From assembly GCF_018873765.1 (NCBI RefSeq), contig NC_057924.1, positions 372,001-436,000 on the forward strand: DNA of 64,000 nucleotides, given 5' to 3'. This document shows, piece by piece, positions 36,986-47,700 of this stretch (positions within the stretch are counted from its first letter, which is position 1; every line of letters begins with the position of its first letter). Below the pieces are notes generated by a model. The model searched no databases and was not told the DNA's origin. It saw only the letters and a program-made list of their open reading frames with translations. The DNA is from Telopea speciosissima. Taxonomy: Eukaryota > Streptophyta > Magnoliopsida > Proteales > Proteaceae. A program made the position numbers and the translations under genes.

Positions 36986-37082
36986 TCAAGGGGTGCGGCT
37001 GTATAATTTAGAAAAACACAGGGTTCGCTCTGTATTTGGGACAAACCTCAAAGGGTCATAGTGTAATTTTCCCTTATTTTTT

Positions 37083-37920
37083 CAATGTTAGATTCAAACC
37101 TGTACGAGTTTCCTCCTACAAATTGGAGGAACTACAGGAAGGAGTTATATGACTCCAACTTCGTTTAAAACAAAACTTTGTTAGGAATTTCTTATCCATG
37201 TAGGTTACAGAAAGCAAGTTCACATAATTTCCAATCCCCATTGACAAGTTAATGGTTGGATTCCCTCTCTTCCTCTCAGTCTTTCCCCCTCTCTTATGGC
37301 CATTTCCGTCGACTGAATTCTTTACAACTCTCTCTCAATCCATATATCTACCCATCTTCAGCCCTCCCTCTCCGTTCATTTCTCCATCCGATCCTGATTT
37401 CGTAGAGTTGTAGAAGTCGAATTCTTTCCCTAACTCACGCCCACTCTCCATCCATTTCTCCCTCTCTGCAACTGCTAGAAAAGGGAAGCTTGTGCCAGAG
37501 AGAAGATGAGGATGATGGTTTGGCGTTTCGATGAGTGGTGTCATTTATGATGGTGAAGGAGTCTGTTCCAACATTGACAAACATAGTGGGTGAAATGGGA
37601 TTTTGTGTGTGCGTCGCGAGTTGCAAAAAATTGGGCAAATGCAAAGGGTGGACGAAGGAGGAGAAGTAGATGAGCATCGCTTTGTTTGAGATTTCGCTTT
37701 TTGTGGGTCTTATTTTTATATTTATTTTTTTGGGTAATTTGGGCATTTAGGATTTTTCAAACCCATGACATCATCACTAAATGGTGGCTGACTAACGAAT
37801 AAGGGTTACTTGTACGGAATCTTAAAATCCAGGGGGTGTTCAAGTAATGGTTTGAAAAGTTGGGGGTATCAAGCAATTGGGCCATAGTACATGGGATGTA
37901 GTTGTACAAGTAATTTCCCA
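37083..37920. other. Intergenic, no gene supported
   Basis: Pyrimidine-rich stretches with short frames on both strands that lack recognisable motifs. The right end (GTACAAGTAATTTCCC near 37900) resembles a MULE terminus, but I found no inverted partner. Confidence 0.35.
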
Positions 37921-40900
37921 ATTTTTTTTTTTGGGTAGAAAGAGCAAATGTTATTTACCTAACACGTAGTAAACATGAGTGGAGAAGTGACAAACTCCAC
38001 AATCCATGGATCAGATTTAGGCCAGACTGTCGTACACGTAATCGACAGAGCCCTCCTAGCCAAGGAGTCAACAAAGCTATTTATCTCCCAAGGAATATAA
38101 GCAAAATAACAAGATACAAAAGAGGAAGAAATATAAAGAATATTTTTCCAAAATAGGTTTAACCTCCAACATCATCAATCCACCACCATGCTGTAGATAA
38201 TTAACGATACCCAGCAGATAAGCCTTCCAGTAAAGCCGAGCGGATAGCCAACACCTCCCCCACCATGATATTGAAAAAAATAATTGGAACTGAAATCGCC
38301 CGAACTGGAAAACCTTGATGATTCTGAAAAACAAAACCCAATCTATATTTTTTTTTAGAATGAAGTATACTAGCATCACAGTTTACTTTAATAACATCTT
38401 CTGGAGGGCATTCTCAAACATGATTTGTAGCCGAATGAAAACTAGAAACCGCACCCCTTTGGTCATGTAATAAATGTTGGGAATAAACCTGATACGCAGT
38501 GGAATTTGGATCAGGTCAATACTTGTAGTTCATGATCAAGAGTAGGGAAGAAACAATTTCAATATAACATTCATTGTTACCTTAGAGTCGCAAGTTAAAC
38601 TCCTCCTATAGATAATAGGTCTTCCAACTTGTACAAACTTGGAGATTGAAAAATTGTTCAACACTTTGAAGCTTGATCAATCCTTGCAATCTTTTAGAAG
38701 AACACAAAAATCACCAAAGCCTCTTGAGTTCTCTAACTCAAGTCTCACACACACCATTACAAGAGAGGGGAGAGAGAGAAATTGTGGGAGGGGGAGAGAG
38801 CACTGCCACAAACTTAGGTGGCTCCTCCCTCTCCCTCTTTTATAATTTTAGAGATACTTGGGTCTCAAGTAACCTCCTTCCATCTTGGCCTTGGCTCAAT
38901 CTTCCATTTTGATGTTTTGTGAATCTTTTAATTTTTGCAACTCCAATTTGCTACTAAAGTGAAGACATAGAATCTCAAAAGAGATACAATCTTTCTAAAT
39001 TATGGTTCCCTCTTGCCATAATATAAAAAGATATTCAACCATAAATATTTTATTCTCCCATACAATACCATGTGTCCAATAAACTCTTTTATTGCACATA
39101 AGCCTTTCCACTTTTCTAATATCCCATAATGAATTATAGGGTATGTACTTTAATGCTACTTATCCCCAATTCATCATGTACGTTGATGGAGAGAATATGT
39201 GATTGCGATCGGACGGTCAAAAAACTTCGAAATCAATTTTCAATATAATTTATATAATAATTTTATATTGAAAATAAATTAATAAAACATTTCGAATAAA
39301 CACTGGATCCAGATTTAGTTCTGACCAATCACTTTCTCTCTCTTGGATATTCCCCGCGTACGGGCAGTGGATTCCATGTTGAGAATTCTCTTTGTTTACA
39401 ATGCAGGATCACGAATCTAGTATACCGATTTATAGTCCGATTGGACATCAACCATTGGCTTACCAAAATTCGTAATGCCACACTGCAACAAATGGAATCT
39501 CTCAGGTCAAAGGGCCATCGAGTGGCGGGTAAGTATATCACACACACAACCAGTAGCAATACATAAGATATATGTACTAGATTCTCATCTATACACGTTC
39601 TCGACGTGTACCCACATCCATGCACCGAAATCACCATTTCTCGTGACATGCGATATGGAAACCATATAAACGGGATGTCCAGTCCCATTCCTAGTTCAGA
39701 CAATTTTTAGGTAAAGACCTATGGAACATTCTTATAAGCCCAAATAAAATAATAAAATGTAAAAAATTAAATTCAATAATTTAATAATTCGGGTTTGATG
39801 GACACACAATTCCAACAATAAATTTCTTTGAAATTCTTCCAAAGCTCCTGTAATAGATTGAATCACCTCATCTAGAGACTTCCTTTGAAGACCAAAAATC
39901 ACATCACACCTAGCCAGCCGTATATGCCATAGGATAAAAGATGCAAGAGCATACACCGACCAAATTCCTTCCCATGTATATAAAAAGCTTTCCACGCAAC
40001 AAGGAAAGAAGAAAGATCAGAAACATTCAAGGCTGAATGAGAATAAGCGATACTACACCCAAACCACACAGCCTTTGCAAAGTCACAAGAAAGAAGCACA
40101 TGAGTAGTCGTCTTAAATTGACCATAGCGAAATCAAGTGGGGTCAATAGCAATATTCCTGTGATGTAGATAAGGAAGAAGAAGTCGATGCCCTTGGGTGA
40201 TCCAACTCATCCTTCTTATTAGATAACAAGTGATACACACTCTTCATAGAGAAGACCCCAATGCGAGAAGCCGTCCAAATGCGCTTATCATCAACAGGAA
40301 ATAAGCGGAGATTGATCTTTAAAATTCGATCCACACATCCGGGAAAAACTAGAGATCCAATAAATCTCTTTTCCAAATCATAGATTCCTAATCAATAACG
40401 TCAGCCAAGGAAGTAATATCTGGTTGGATAATTTTAGGAAAACCAAATTTCATACCTCCATTGATAGGAATCCATTTGTCATACCAAGGATCAATAGAGA
40501 AACCCCTTCCAATACACCATCCCAAACCTTCAAGAAGAACTTCTTTACCCAACAAAATATTACGACATCCCCAACTTGGATCATTTCCAACCTTAGATTT
40601 GAGGAAATCAACACGAGAAAAATAAATAGCCTTCATAAACCGTGAAAACAAATACTCCGGATTAGATCAAAGCCTATAAGCTGTCTTAGAAAGTAAAGCA
40701 CGGTTATGAAGAGTAGAATCCCGCAAACCAAGTCCTCCGTTCTCCTTAGACTTACATAATCGATCCCATGACACCCAATGAATTTTGGGATGTCCCTCCT
40801 TATCACCCCAAAAGAAATTTGAAGCAATCTTCTTTACATAAAGATGATGAGAAGTAGGTAATTTAAAATGCATACCAGCATAATTACCTATAAAGAAAAC

Positions 40901-41005
40901 CACAGATTTAAGTAGGACCTCCTTTCCCGTAAGAGATAAAAGCTTTGATTTCCAGCCTTGAATCTTCCCTTCAATTTTTGAAGTAATTTCCCTATTAAAA
41001 ATTAT
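37921..41005 (-). mobile_element. 5'-truncated L1 LINE, split by a solo LTR
   Basis: Reading right to left: GWKSKLLSLTGKEVLLKS and KIASNFFWGDKEGHPKIHW (late RT region), LGLRDSTLHNRALLSK, and a zf-RVT-like part around 40376-40143. On the far side of the solo LTR come RNase H pieces and a T-run on the + strand at 37921 (an A-tail on the element strand). Several stops break the ORF. RT motifs before about 41005 are missing, as usual for a 5'-truncated LINE. Confidence 0.8.
38475..39817. mobile_element. Solo LTR, 1343 bp, perfect 5-bp TSD
   Basis: TGTTGGGAATAAACC at the left end, ACAATTCCAACA at the right. ATAAA is duplicated at 38470-38474 and 39818-39822. There is no internal region. The L1 coding sequence on both sides continues across it. 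It is left by LTR-LTR recombination of a full element, probably Copia by its termini. Confidence 0.85.
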
Positions 41006-41026
41006 CTAATGTGAGTCGCATTTATA

Positions 41027-41194
41027 GAGAGCTAAACTTAGAACCTTGGGTTTATTCAATGAAATGTGTGGCACTACACCAAACACCACTTGTTAATTGT
41101 TATGTGAAATGGTAAGATATTTCTTCTTGAGAGCTAAACCTAGAACCTTGCGTTTATTCAATGAAATGTTTGGCACTACACCAAACACAACTTG
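41027..41194. repeat. Tandem duplication upstream of CWC25, period 102 bp
   Basis: GAGAGCTAAAC...GAACCTTG...GTTTATTCAATGAAATG occurs at 41027 and 41129. The second copy is interrupted by the retroposon at 41195 and resumes at about 41423 (ACTTGTTAATCGTTATG). Confidence 0.85.
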
Positions 41195-41422
41195 TTTTTT
41201 TTTTTTTTTTTTTTGGTGCAATTCAAGGGCCCACTGGCCATCAACCTCAACAGGACCCCACAAGGAGGCGATGAGGGGACCCACAAGGGGTCAAATATGG
41301 TACCCAAAGGCTCCACTTCTTGGAAAGCAATTAAATGTGGACTAGGTGTTGCTAAGAAGACTTAAACCACCGAACAAGCACCTGACGCAACTCTCCCAAA
41401 GGAGTAGCATGCCCTGGATCGA
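41195..41422 (-). mobile_element. SINE-like retroposon with A-tail, 228 bp
   Basis: A 20-T run on the + strand (A-tail on the - strand) is followed by about 208 bp with no coding capacity. Target copies CAAACACAACTTG (41182-41194) and CAAACACCACTTG (41423-41435) match at 12 of 13. A-tail and 13-bp duplication indicate LINE-driven retroposition. A B-box-like GGTTTAAGTC is present on the - strand, but the Pol III promoter is weakly supported. It could also be a short LINE tail. Confidence 0.6.
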
Positions 41423-41752
41423 CAAACACCACTTGTTAATCGTTATGTGAAATGGTAAGATATCTCTTCATTTCTTTTTATTTATCTTTTTCTCTAAGCT
41501 GTGGTCTGTGTGTCAGGCTGATCTAAAACGGTGAAATCTGAACCCGGCCGGGTCAAAGCTTGTCACTCGCTTTTACTTATAAAGTCTAAAGGTATCTCGC
41601 AGGCCAAAATTCCAATTGGAATGGTGAACAAGTGATATCCCTGAATCCCTGTGCCTCACTTCCTTTTACGAAGAATCTATCCATCGCCATCGCGACCAGC
41701 TTCTCTATCTCAAGTCTCAACCTTCCGTGTCTGTGCGAGCTGTTGAGGCAAA

Positions 41753-44700
41753 ATGGCTTTGAAGTTTCTGAACAAAAAGGGATGGCACACGGGAAGCCTT
41801 CGCAATATAGAGAACGTGTGGAAGGCGGAGCAGAACCGCGACGCGGAACAGAAGAAGTTGGAAGAGCTCCGCAAGCAGATCCAGGAGGAGAGAGAGCGCT
41901 CTGAATTTCGGCTTCTCCAGGAACAAGCAGGCCTCGTTCCGTAATTTTATTTCCCGATCTCTGACCTTCCTCTTCTTCTTTCAACCCTCCCTTTCTCTCT
42001 TTACACTAAAATTAGGGTTATTTTTTTTAATTATCTCTTACTTTAGGCATGCTTTATCTCTTTTCCCCTAATGATCATGTAAATAAGCAGATGTCCTGTG
42101 CATGTCTGTTATGCTTCTCGTCTTTCAACAAAATTCGATCCAAAACAATTTGTTCTCTAATTTTTTATTTTGTTCTATTCTGCAGAAAGCAGGAGCGATT
42201 GGATTTCTTGTACGACTCTGGATTGGCTGTGGGCAAAGGTCACTCTGATGGATTCAAGGCGCTTGAAGCTTTGCCTAAGACTCAGACGGATACAACTTCC
42301 TGCTCTTCCTCCAAGGTATAAGTTTTTAATTTTCATGTAATCGAACGAGGAAACAAGAATTGTTGGTCTCTCTCTTTTCCTGTTGGGGGTGGGGGTGGGA
42401 TGGACTGCGCAATTTTAGTGTACTTTTTCTGTTTTTTGATAGGTAATATCAAAAAACAACTAATTGCCTCGATTGGACAACAACCAAGAGAGCAAGAACA
42501 AGAAACCTTAGGACACTAGAGCAACCCTGTTGACAAGATAACATTCAATGAGTCCATAGGGGCTGCGTTCCAGTTCTCCACCAAATATATGTTCCGGTGT
42601 GAGTTCTTCCACTTTAAGGGCATATAACATAAAAGATTCACCACATCAGATTTTATATCCTCAATGATAGTGGGATATGGCCTTGTTTTGCTTTCAGAAA
42701 AGTCTGAAGTTTCTCTCCTTCCCAAGTCCAAATATGAGAGATGGTTGAGCAGAAGGCTAGCTTCCCAATAGGCCCTAAGACACCCCCAAAGGTGAAAGAT
42801 ATCTTCCCAAATTCGAAATGTAAAACTGTACTCAAAGAATAGGTGATCTCTAGATTTTTAGATTCCAATCCAGCCCAATAGAAGCAACAGAAGGGAGAAA
42901 CTTGGATCTTTCTCTTGTGGAGTTGATCCACCATTGGCAGTTCGTCGACCATACACCTCCAAGGGGTATAAGAATGCCTAGGAATGTTATATTAGAACTA
43001 AACAGCTGTAGGGCACTCCGCTTTAGGATTGTGACGTCAAAGGAGGTCCCACGCGGATTTAGTTGTGAAAAGGCTAATGGAGGGAGGTTGTCCATAGAAA
43101 AGAATCCGAGGCTGAAGAAGCCACTCTTTTGATATTCCCAAGTTGACCCCATACCTTAAGAAGCTCCATGGAAGTAGACGGACTGGGTTACGAATCTCCA
43201 TCCTTGAGAATGGAATGCACAACTGATGATCGGTCAGATCTTGCATTATATCGAATGCGATCCTTGTATCTGCTGAGAAGAACCCCTTCCGGGTGCCAAG
43301 GATCTAGCCATAGCCTCCCCATGTCAGATGATATGTTGGATCACTGCCTCGACTCAAATTCTGTACTCGAGGATTTTCCTTTAAACAAAAGAGCAGTTCT
43401 TCAGGGGCTTTAGTGTCCAAAGCGAGTTTTCAAATACCAGTGTTGCACCTATCTAACCCCCAAGCTGTCTTTTTGAGGAGCTATCCACCATATTTGCTTC
43501 ATGATGCTTGCCAAATTTATATCTTCGATCCTCTTCACCCCAAACCTCCTGCTTTAGGCTTGCAAATGGCATTTCAAGCGATATTGTGAATTTTTTCTCC
43601 ATTCTGGGTCCAAACCATAAGAAATTGGAGAACATGGACTCCAACTTGGTTATAACTTTTTCTGGCATCCCAAACAACCCGGTCCAATTAATGTACCCTC
43701 CTTAGAGCACATAACTAATAAGTTAGAGTTTCCCTGCAACAGTTAAAAAATGTAGTTTTTCACCCTTCTAACCTCTTCCTCACCATTTCAAATAAATGGG
43801 CACAACACTCAGCCTTGAGCTTGCCAGAGATCAGAGGAATCTCAAGGTACTGGATAAAAAGCTCCGAATCAGTATTGTCTGTCAAGCTCATTAGCTGTTC
43901 ATGACCCTGTTGAGATACATCCCCCAGAATTATTAAAGACTTAGACTGATTTAGATGGAGCCCAGAGCACAAAGAAAAGGAAGCCAAGGTGATGCAGCTC
44001 CAAGAAGGAAGAAGAAGAAGAAGAAACCCTGAACTTAGGGTTTGAATAGGGAGCCGTATGTCACGGCCTTAGACCTTACTAAGCAACCGCGCCGGCACTT
44101 AGCACTCACACTAGCACTAAGTCAGCCTTTCCACAACTCTAGCAAGGGACTTGGGAAGAGAACTTAGAGAACACAAGAGAGTTTGAGTGAATGGAACTTG
44201 TATTGCACTAGAAAGCTTGAGTACAAAGCTTGAATACTAACTTGCTTGATGCCTTGGCCAAATGAGGCCACCTCTATTTATAGGCAACCAAGCCTATGAT
44301 GAATGGCTATGATATTTACATGTGTCCTCCATCCAACGGTGGAGAACCTTCTAGAATAGAGTCTAGAATAATCCTAGATATTTACAAGAATGCTCTAGAA
44401 GCTTGCTAGATCTTTCCTAGCTTCTAGAGGTTCCTCAATACTTCTAGAATGAGTCTAGCCTCTTCCAGTATGGAGAGTTCTAGACCTTGGTTCTTCCTTG
44501 GCCCAAGGTCCATGTCAATGGGCCTTGCAAGTCTTAGCCTTGGGCCATAATTAGGCGGGCTGTGACATTCTCCCCCACCTAAGTTGGCGACGTCCTCGTC
44601 GCGTCCTCCTCGTGGAACCTTCGTATTTGCTCCTGAAACTGCCATAGAGAGTCCGCATGTTCCCAACTTGCTTCGCTCTCCGGTAGCTCTTTCCACTTGA

Positions 44701-47700
44701 CTAAGTACTCCCTACTAGGAGGTACTCCTCGCTTCCGCACAACTCGGTCTGCGATCATGTACTCAGCCTCCTTATCGTAGGAAGTTGTGACACTCATTGG
44801 TGCCCTCGTTGACGTTCCACGGCTTGGGTCTTCCATGTCTCCATGATAAGGCTTTAGCATGCTTGCATGAAAGACTGGATGGATCTTGAGCTTAGGAGGT
44901 AGGCTCACCTCATAAGACACCTTGCCTACCTTCCTTGTGATTTCAAATGGGCCCTCGTACCGACGAACCAGCCCCTTGTGTACCTTCCGTAGGGACTTGA
45001 ATTGTTGAGGTAGAAGCTTCACAAGTACCATGTCCCCAACCTCAAACCTTGCTGGCCGTCGTGCTTGTCGCCCACTTCTTCATCTTCTTAGTGGCTTTGT
45101 CTAAGTATGACTTGGCCACATCCACCTTCTCTTGCCACTCCTTGGCAAACTTGAACGCCGATGGGCTCTTCCCTATGTAGCCTGTCATCACCGTATGTGG
45201 CGTTAAGGGTTGCTGTCCTGTGGCAATCTCAAATGGACTTTGATTGGTTGCCTCGCTCCTTTGGAGATTGTAGGAGAATTGGGCTACATCAAGCAACTTA
45301 GCCCAATCTCGTTGGTTAGCACTCACGAAATGCCTCAAGTAAAGCTCCAACAAACTGTTGATGCGCTCCGTCTGTCCATCGGTTTGTGGATGGAAGCTTG
45401 TAGAGAAGTGTAGTGCCGACCCCATCAACTTGAACAGCTCCGTCCAAAACCTCCCTGTGAAGCGAGGATCTCGATCGCTGATGATCGATCGTGGCACACC
45501 CCAATACTTGACGACGTGCTTCAAGAATAGTCTTTCTTGCCTCTTCCGCCGTGCGATCTCTTGGTGCCGCCACAAACGTGCCATACTTAGAAAATCTATC
45601 CACAACCACCATGATTGACCCACACCCTCTCGACTTGGGTAGGGCGATGAAGTCCATGGAGACACTCTCCCATGCTCTCTCGGGTATTGGGAGTGGCTCC
45701 AACAATCCCCTAGGTGGTTCTTGCTCCACCTTATCTTGTTGGCACACAAGACAAGTCTTCACATAGGCCTCTATGTCATCACGCATCCGAGGCCAATAGT
45801 ACGCGCTTCCAACAATGCTCGCGCGCGCCGTTGCTTCTGGGTGACCAGCCCATTTGGTGTCGTGGCATTCCCGAACCAAATTTCTCCTCAAGTTGTTCCA
45901 TTTAGGAACATATAGTCTTCTCTTCTTGGCGTAGAGCAAACCATCTTGCTCCCAAAACCTCCGTGTCTTGCCTTCTTTGGCAAGTGCAAGTAAGCTCTTA
46001 GCCACCGGGTCATGTTGTAGACCTTCCTTGATCAAGCCCATGAGCTCTCCTTCCGGTTGGCTAAGGGAAGCTAACTCCGCCTTTCTACTTAGCGCATCAG
46101 CCACCTCGTTGGCCTTGCCCGGCTTGTACTCGAAGACGAAGTCAAATTCCGCCAAGAAGTCTTGCCATCTAGCCTGCTTGGGACTTAGCTTCTTCTGGGT
46201 CTGAAAGTAGCTAGTGGCAACATTGTCCGTCTTTACCACGAACCTCGACCCCAACAAGTAGTGTCGCCATGTTCTTAGGCAATGCACCACCGCGGTCATT
46301 TCCTTCTCGTGGACGGTGTATCGCCGCTCCGTGTCATTGAGCTTGCGGCTCTCATATGCAATGGGGTGTCTTTCTTGCATCAATACCCCTCCAATTGCAA
46401 AGTCGGATGCATCCGTATGCACCTCGAATGGCTTGCCATAGTCTGGCAAGGCAAGCACTGGTTTCTCCATGACGGCCTTCTTCATATCATCAAAGGCATC
46501 CTGGCATGAGTCTGACCATTCCCATGCCTTGTTCTTCTTTAGAAGATCGGTGAGTGGAGCTGCCCTCTTTGAATACCCTTGAATGAACCGCCTATAGTAG
46601 TTCACCAGGCCAAGAAAAGACCTCAGTTCAGTAACCTTTGTAGGTGCCTCCCACTCCTGTATAGCCTGCACCTTACTCTCGTCCATCCTTAGTGTTCCAC
46701 CCCCAATCTTATGCCCTAAGAACATCACCTCCTCTTGGGCAAAAGAACATTTCTCCTTTTTAACATATAACTGATTGCCCTTCAGCACCTTGAAGACAAT
46801 CCTCAGATGTTGCACATGTTCCTCTAGGGTGTTACTATAGACCACGATGTCGTCTAAGTACACCACCACGAACTTGTCGAGGTAGGGATGGAAGACCTTG
46901 TTCATCAATGTGCAAAATGTGGCTGGTGCATTGGTGAGGCCAAAGGGCATAACCAAGAACTCATATGAGCCATACCGTGTCACACATGTGGTTTTGGCTT
47001 CATCTCCCTCAGCGATGCGGACTTGGTAGTAGCCCGACCGCAAGTCTAGCTTAGTAAAGTACCTTGCCCCACCAAGTCTATCAAATAGATCAGCTATCAA
47101 AGGAATGGGGTATTTGTTCTTGATGGTTACCTTGTTTAGCGCCTAGATAGTCGATGCATAATCAGTGACCCATCATGCTTCCGTTGAAAGAGAACCGGGC
47201 GCCATATGGAGCTTTGGACGGGCGGACGAACCCAGCATCAAGTAAGTCCTTTAGCTGCTTCCTTAGTTCCTCTAACTCTGGCGGCGACATTCGATAAGGT
47301 GCCATGGCTGGTGGCTTGGCACCGGGCTCCAACTCGATCGCATGATCCACCTCCCTCCTAGGTGGAAGTCTCTTTGGCGACTACGGTGGCATGACATCCT
47401 TGAACTCCTCGAGGACCTTCTCCATTGGCTTGGGCAACACCTCCGTGGGGCTATTCTCCTTTTCCTCAAGTAATGCCGCAAGGTAGGTGTCTTCCCCCTT
47501 TTTGACCCCTTTCTCCAAGCCGCATAGCGAGAGTAGCTTGGGGCCTTCTTTGGTCCCTTGACCTTGTTGGGACCATGCATGGTGCACCTTCTTCCATGAT
47601 GCACACGGTCTTTGATGAATGGCATGGGTATAGCCTTAACCCTCCTTAAGAACTCCATACCCAACACCACTTGAAAATCATCCATAGGCACCACCGACAA

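Larger units (their letters stand above)
25613..37073. mobile_element. Mutator-like element with gene fragments, split by a Copia insertion
   Basis: The ends AGGAAAATTACAC (left) and GTGTAATTTTCCC (right) open inverted repeats of about 90 bp that share TACAGAGCG and TCTAAATTATA. The 9-bp direct repeat TTATTTTTT flanks the element (25604-25612, 37074-37082). Without the Copia element at 26683-36211 the original unit was about 1.9 kb. It carries at least one recognisable captured fragment (AP2/ERF, - strand) and a possible second one on the + strand (26157-26371), but no transposase. This fits a Pack-MULE. The T-rich target repeat is low complexity, but TIR and duplication agree. Confidence 0.75.

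Noticed and set aside
37895..37920. MULE terminus (AAGTAATTTCCC)
   Set aside because: No inverted partner or target duplication was found in the window.
41753..42315. A separate short gene encoding only the first CWC25 exons, with 62701 onward being another gene
   Set aside because: Exon phases fit, and the combined protein follows the conserved CWC25 order across the intron. Two genes would each lack half of the family motifs.
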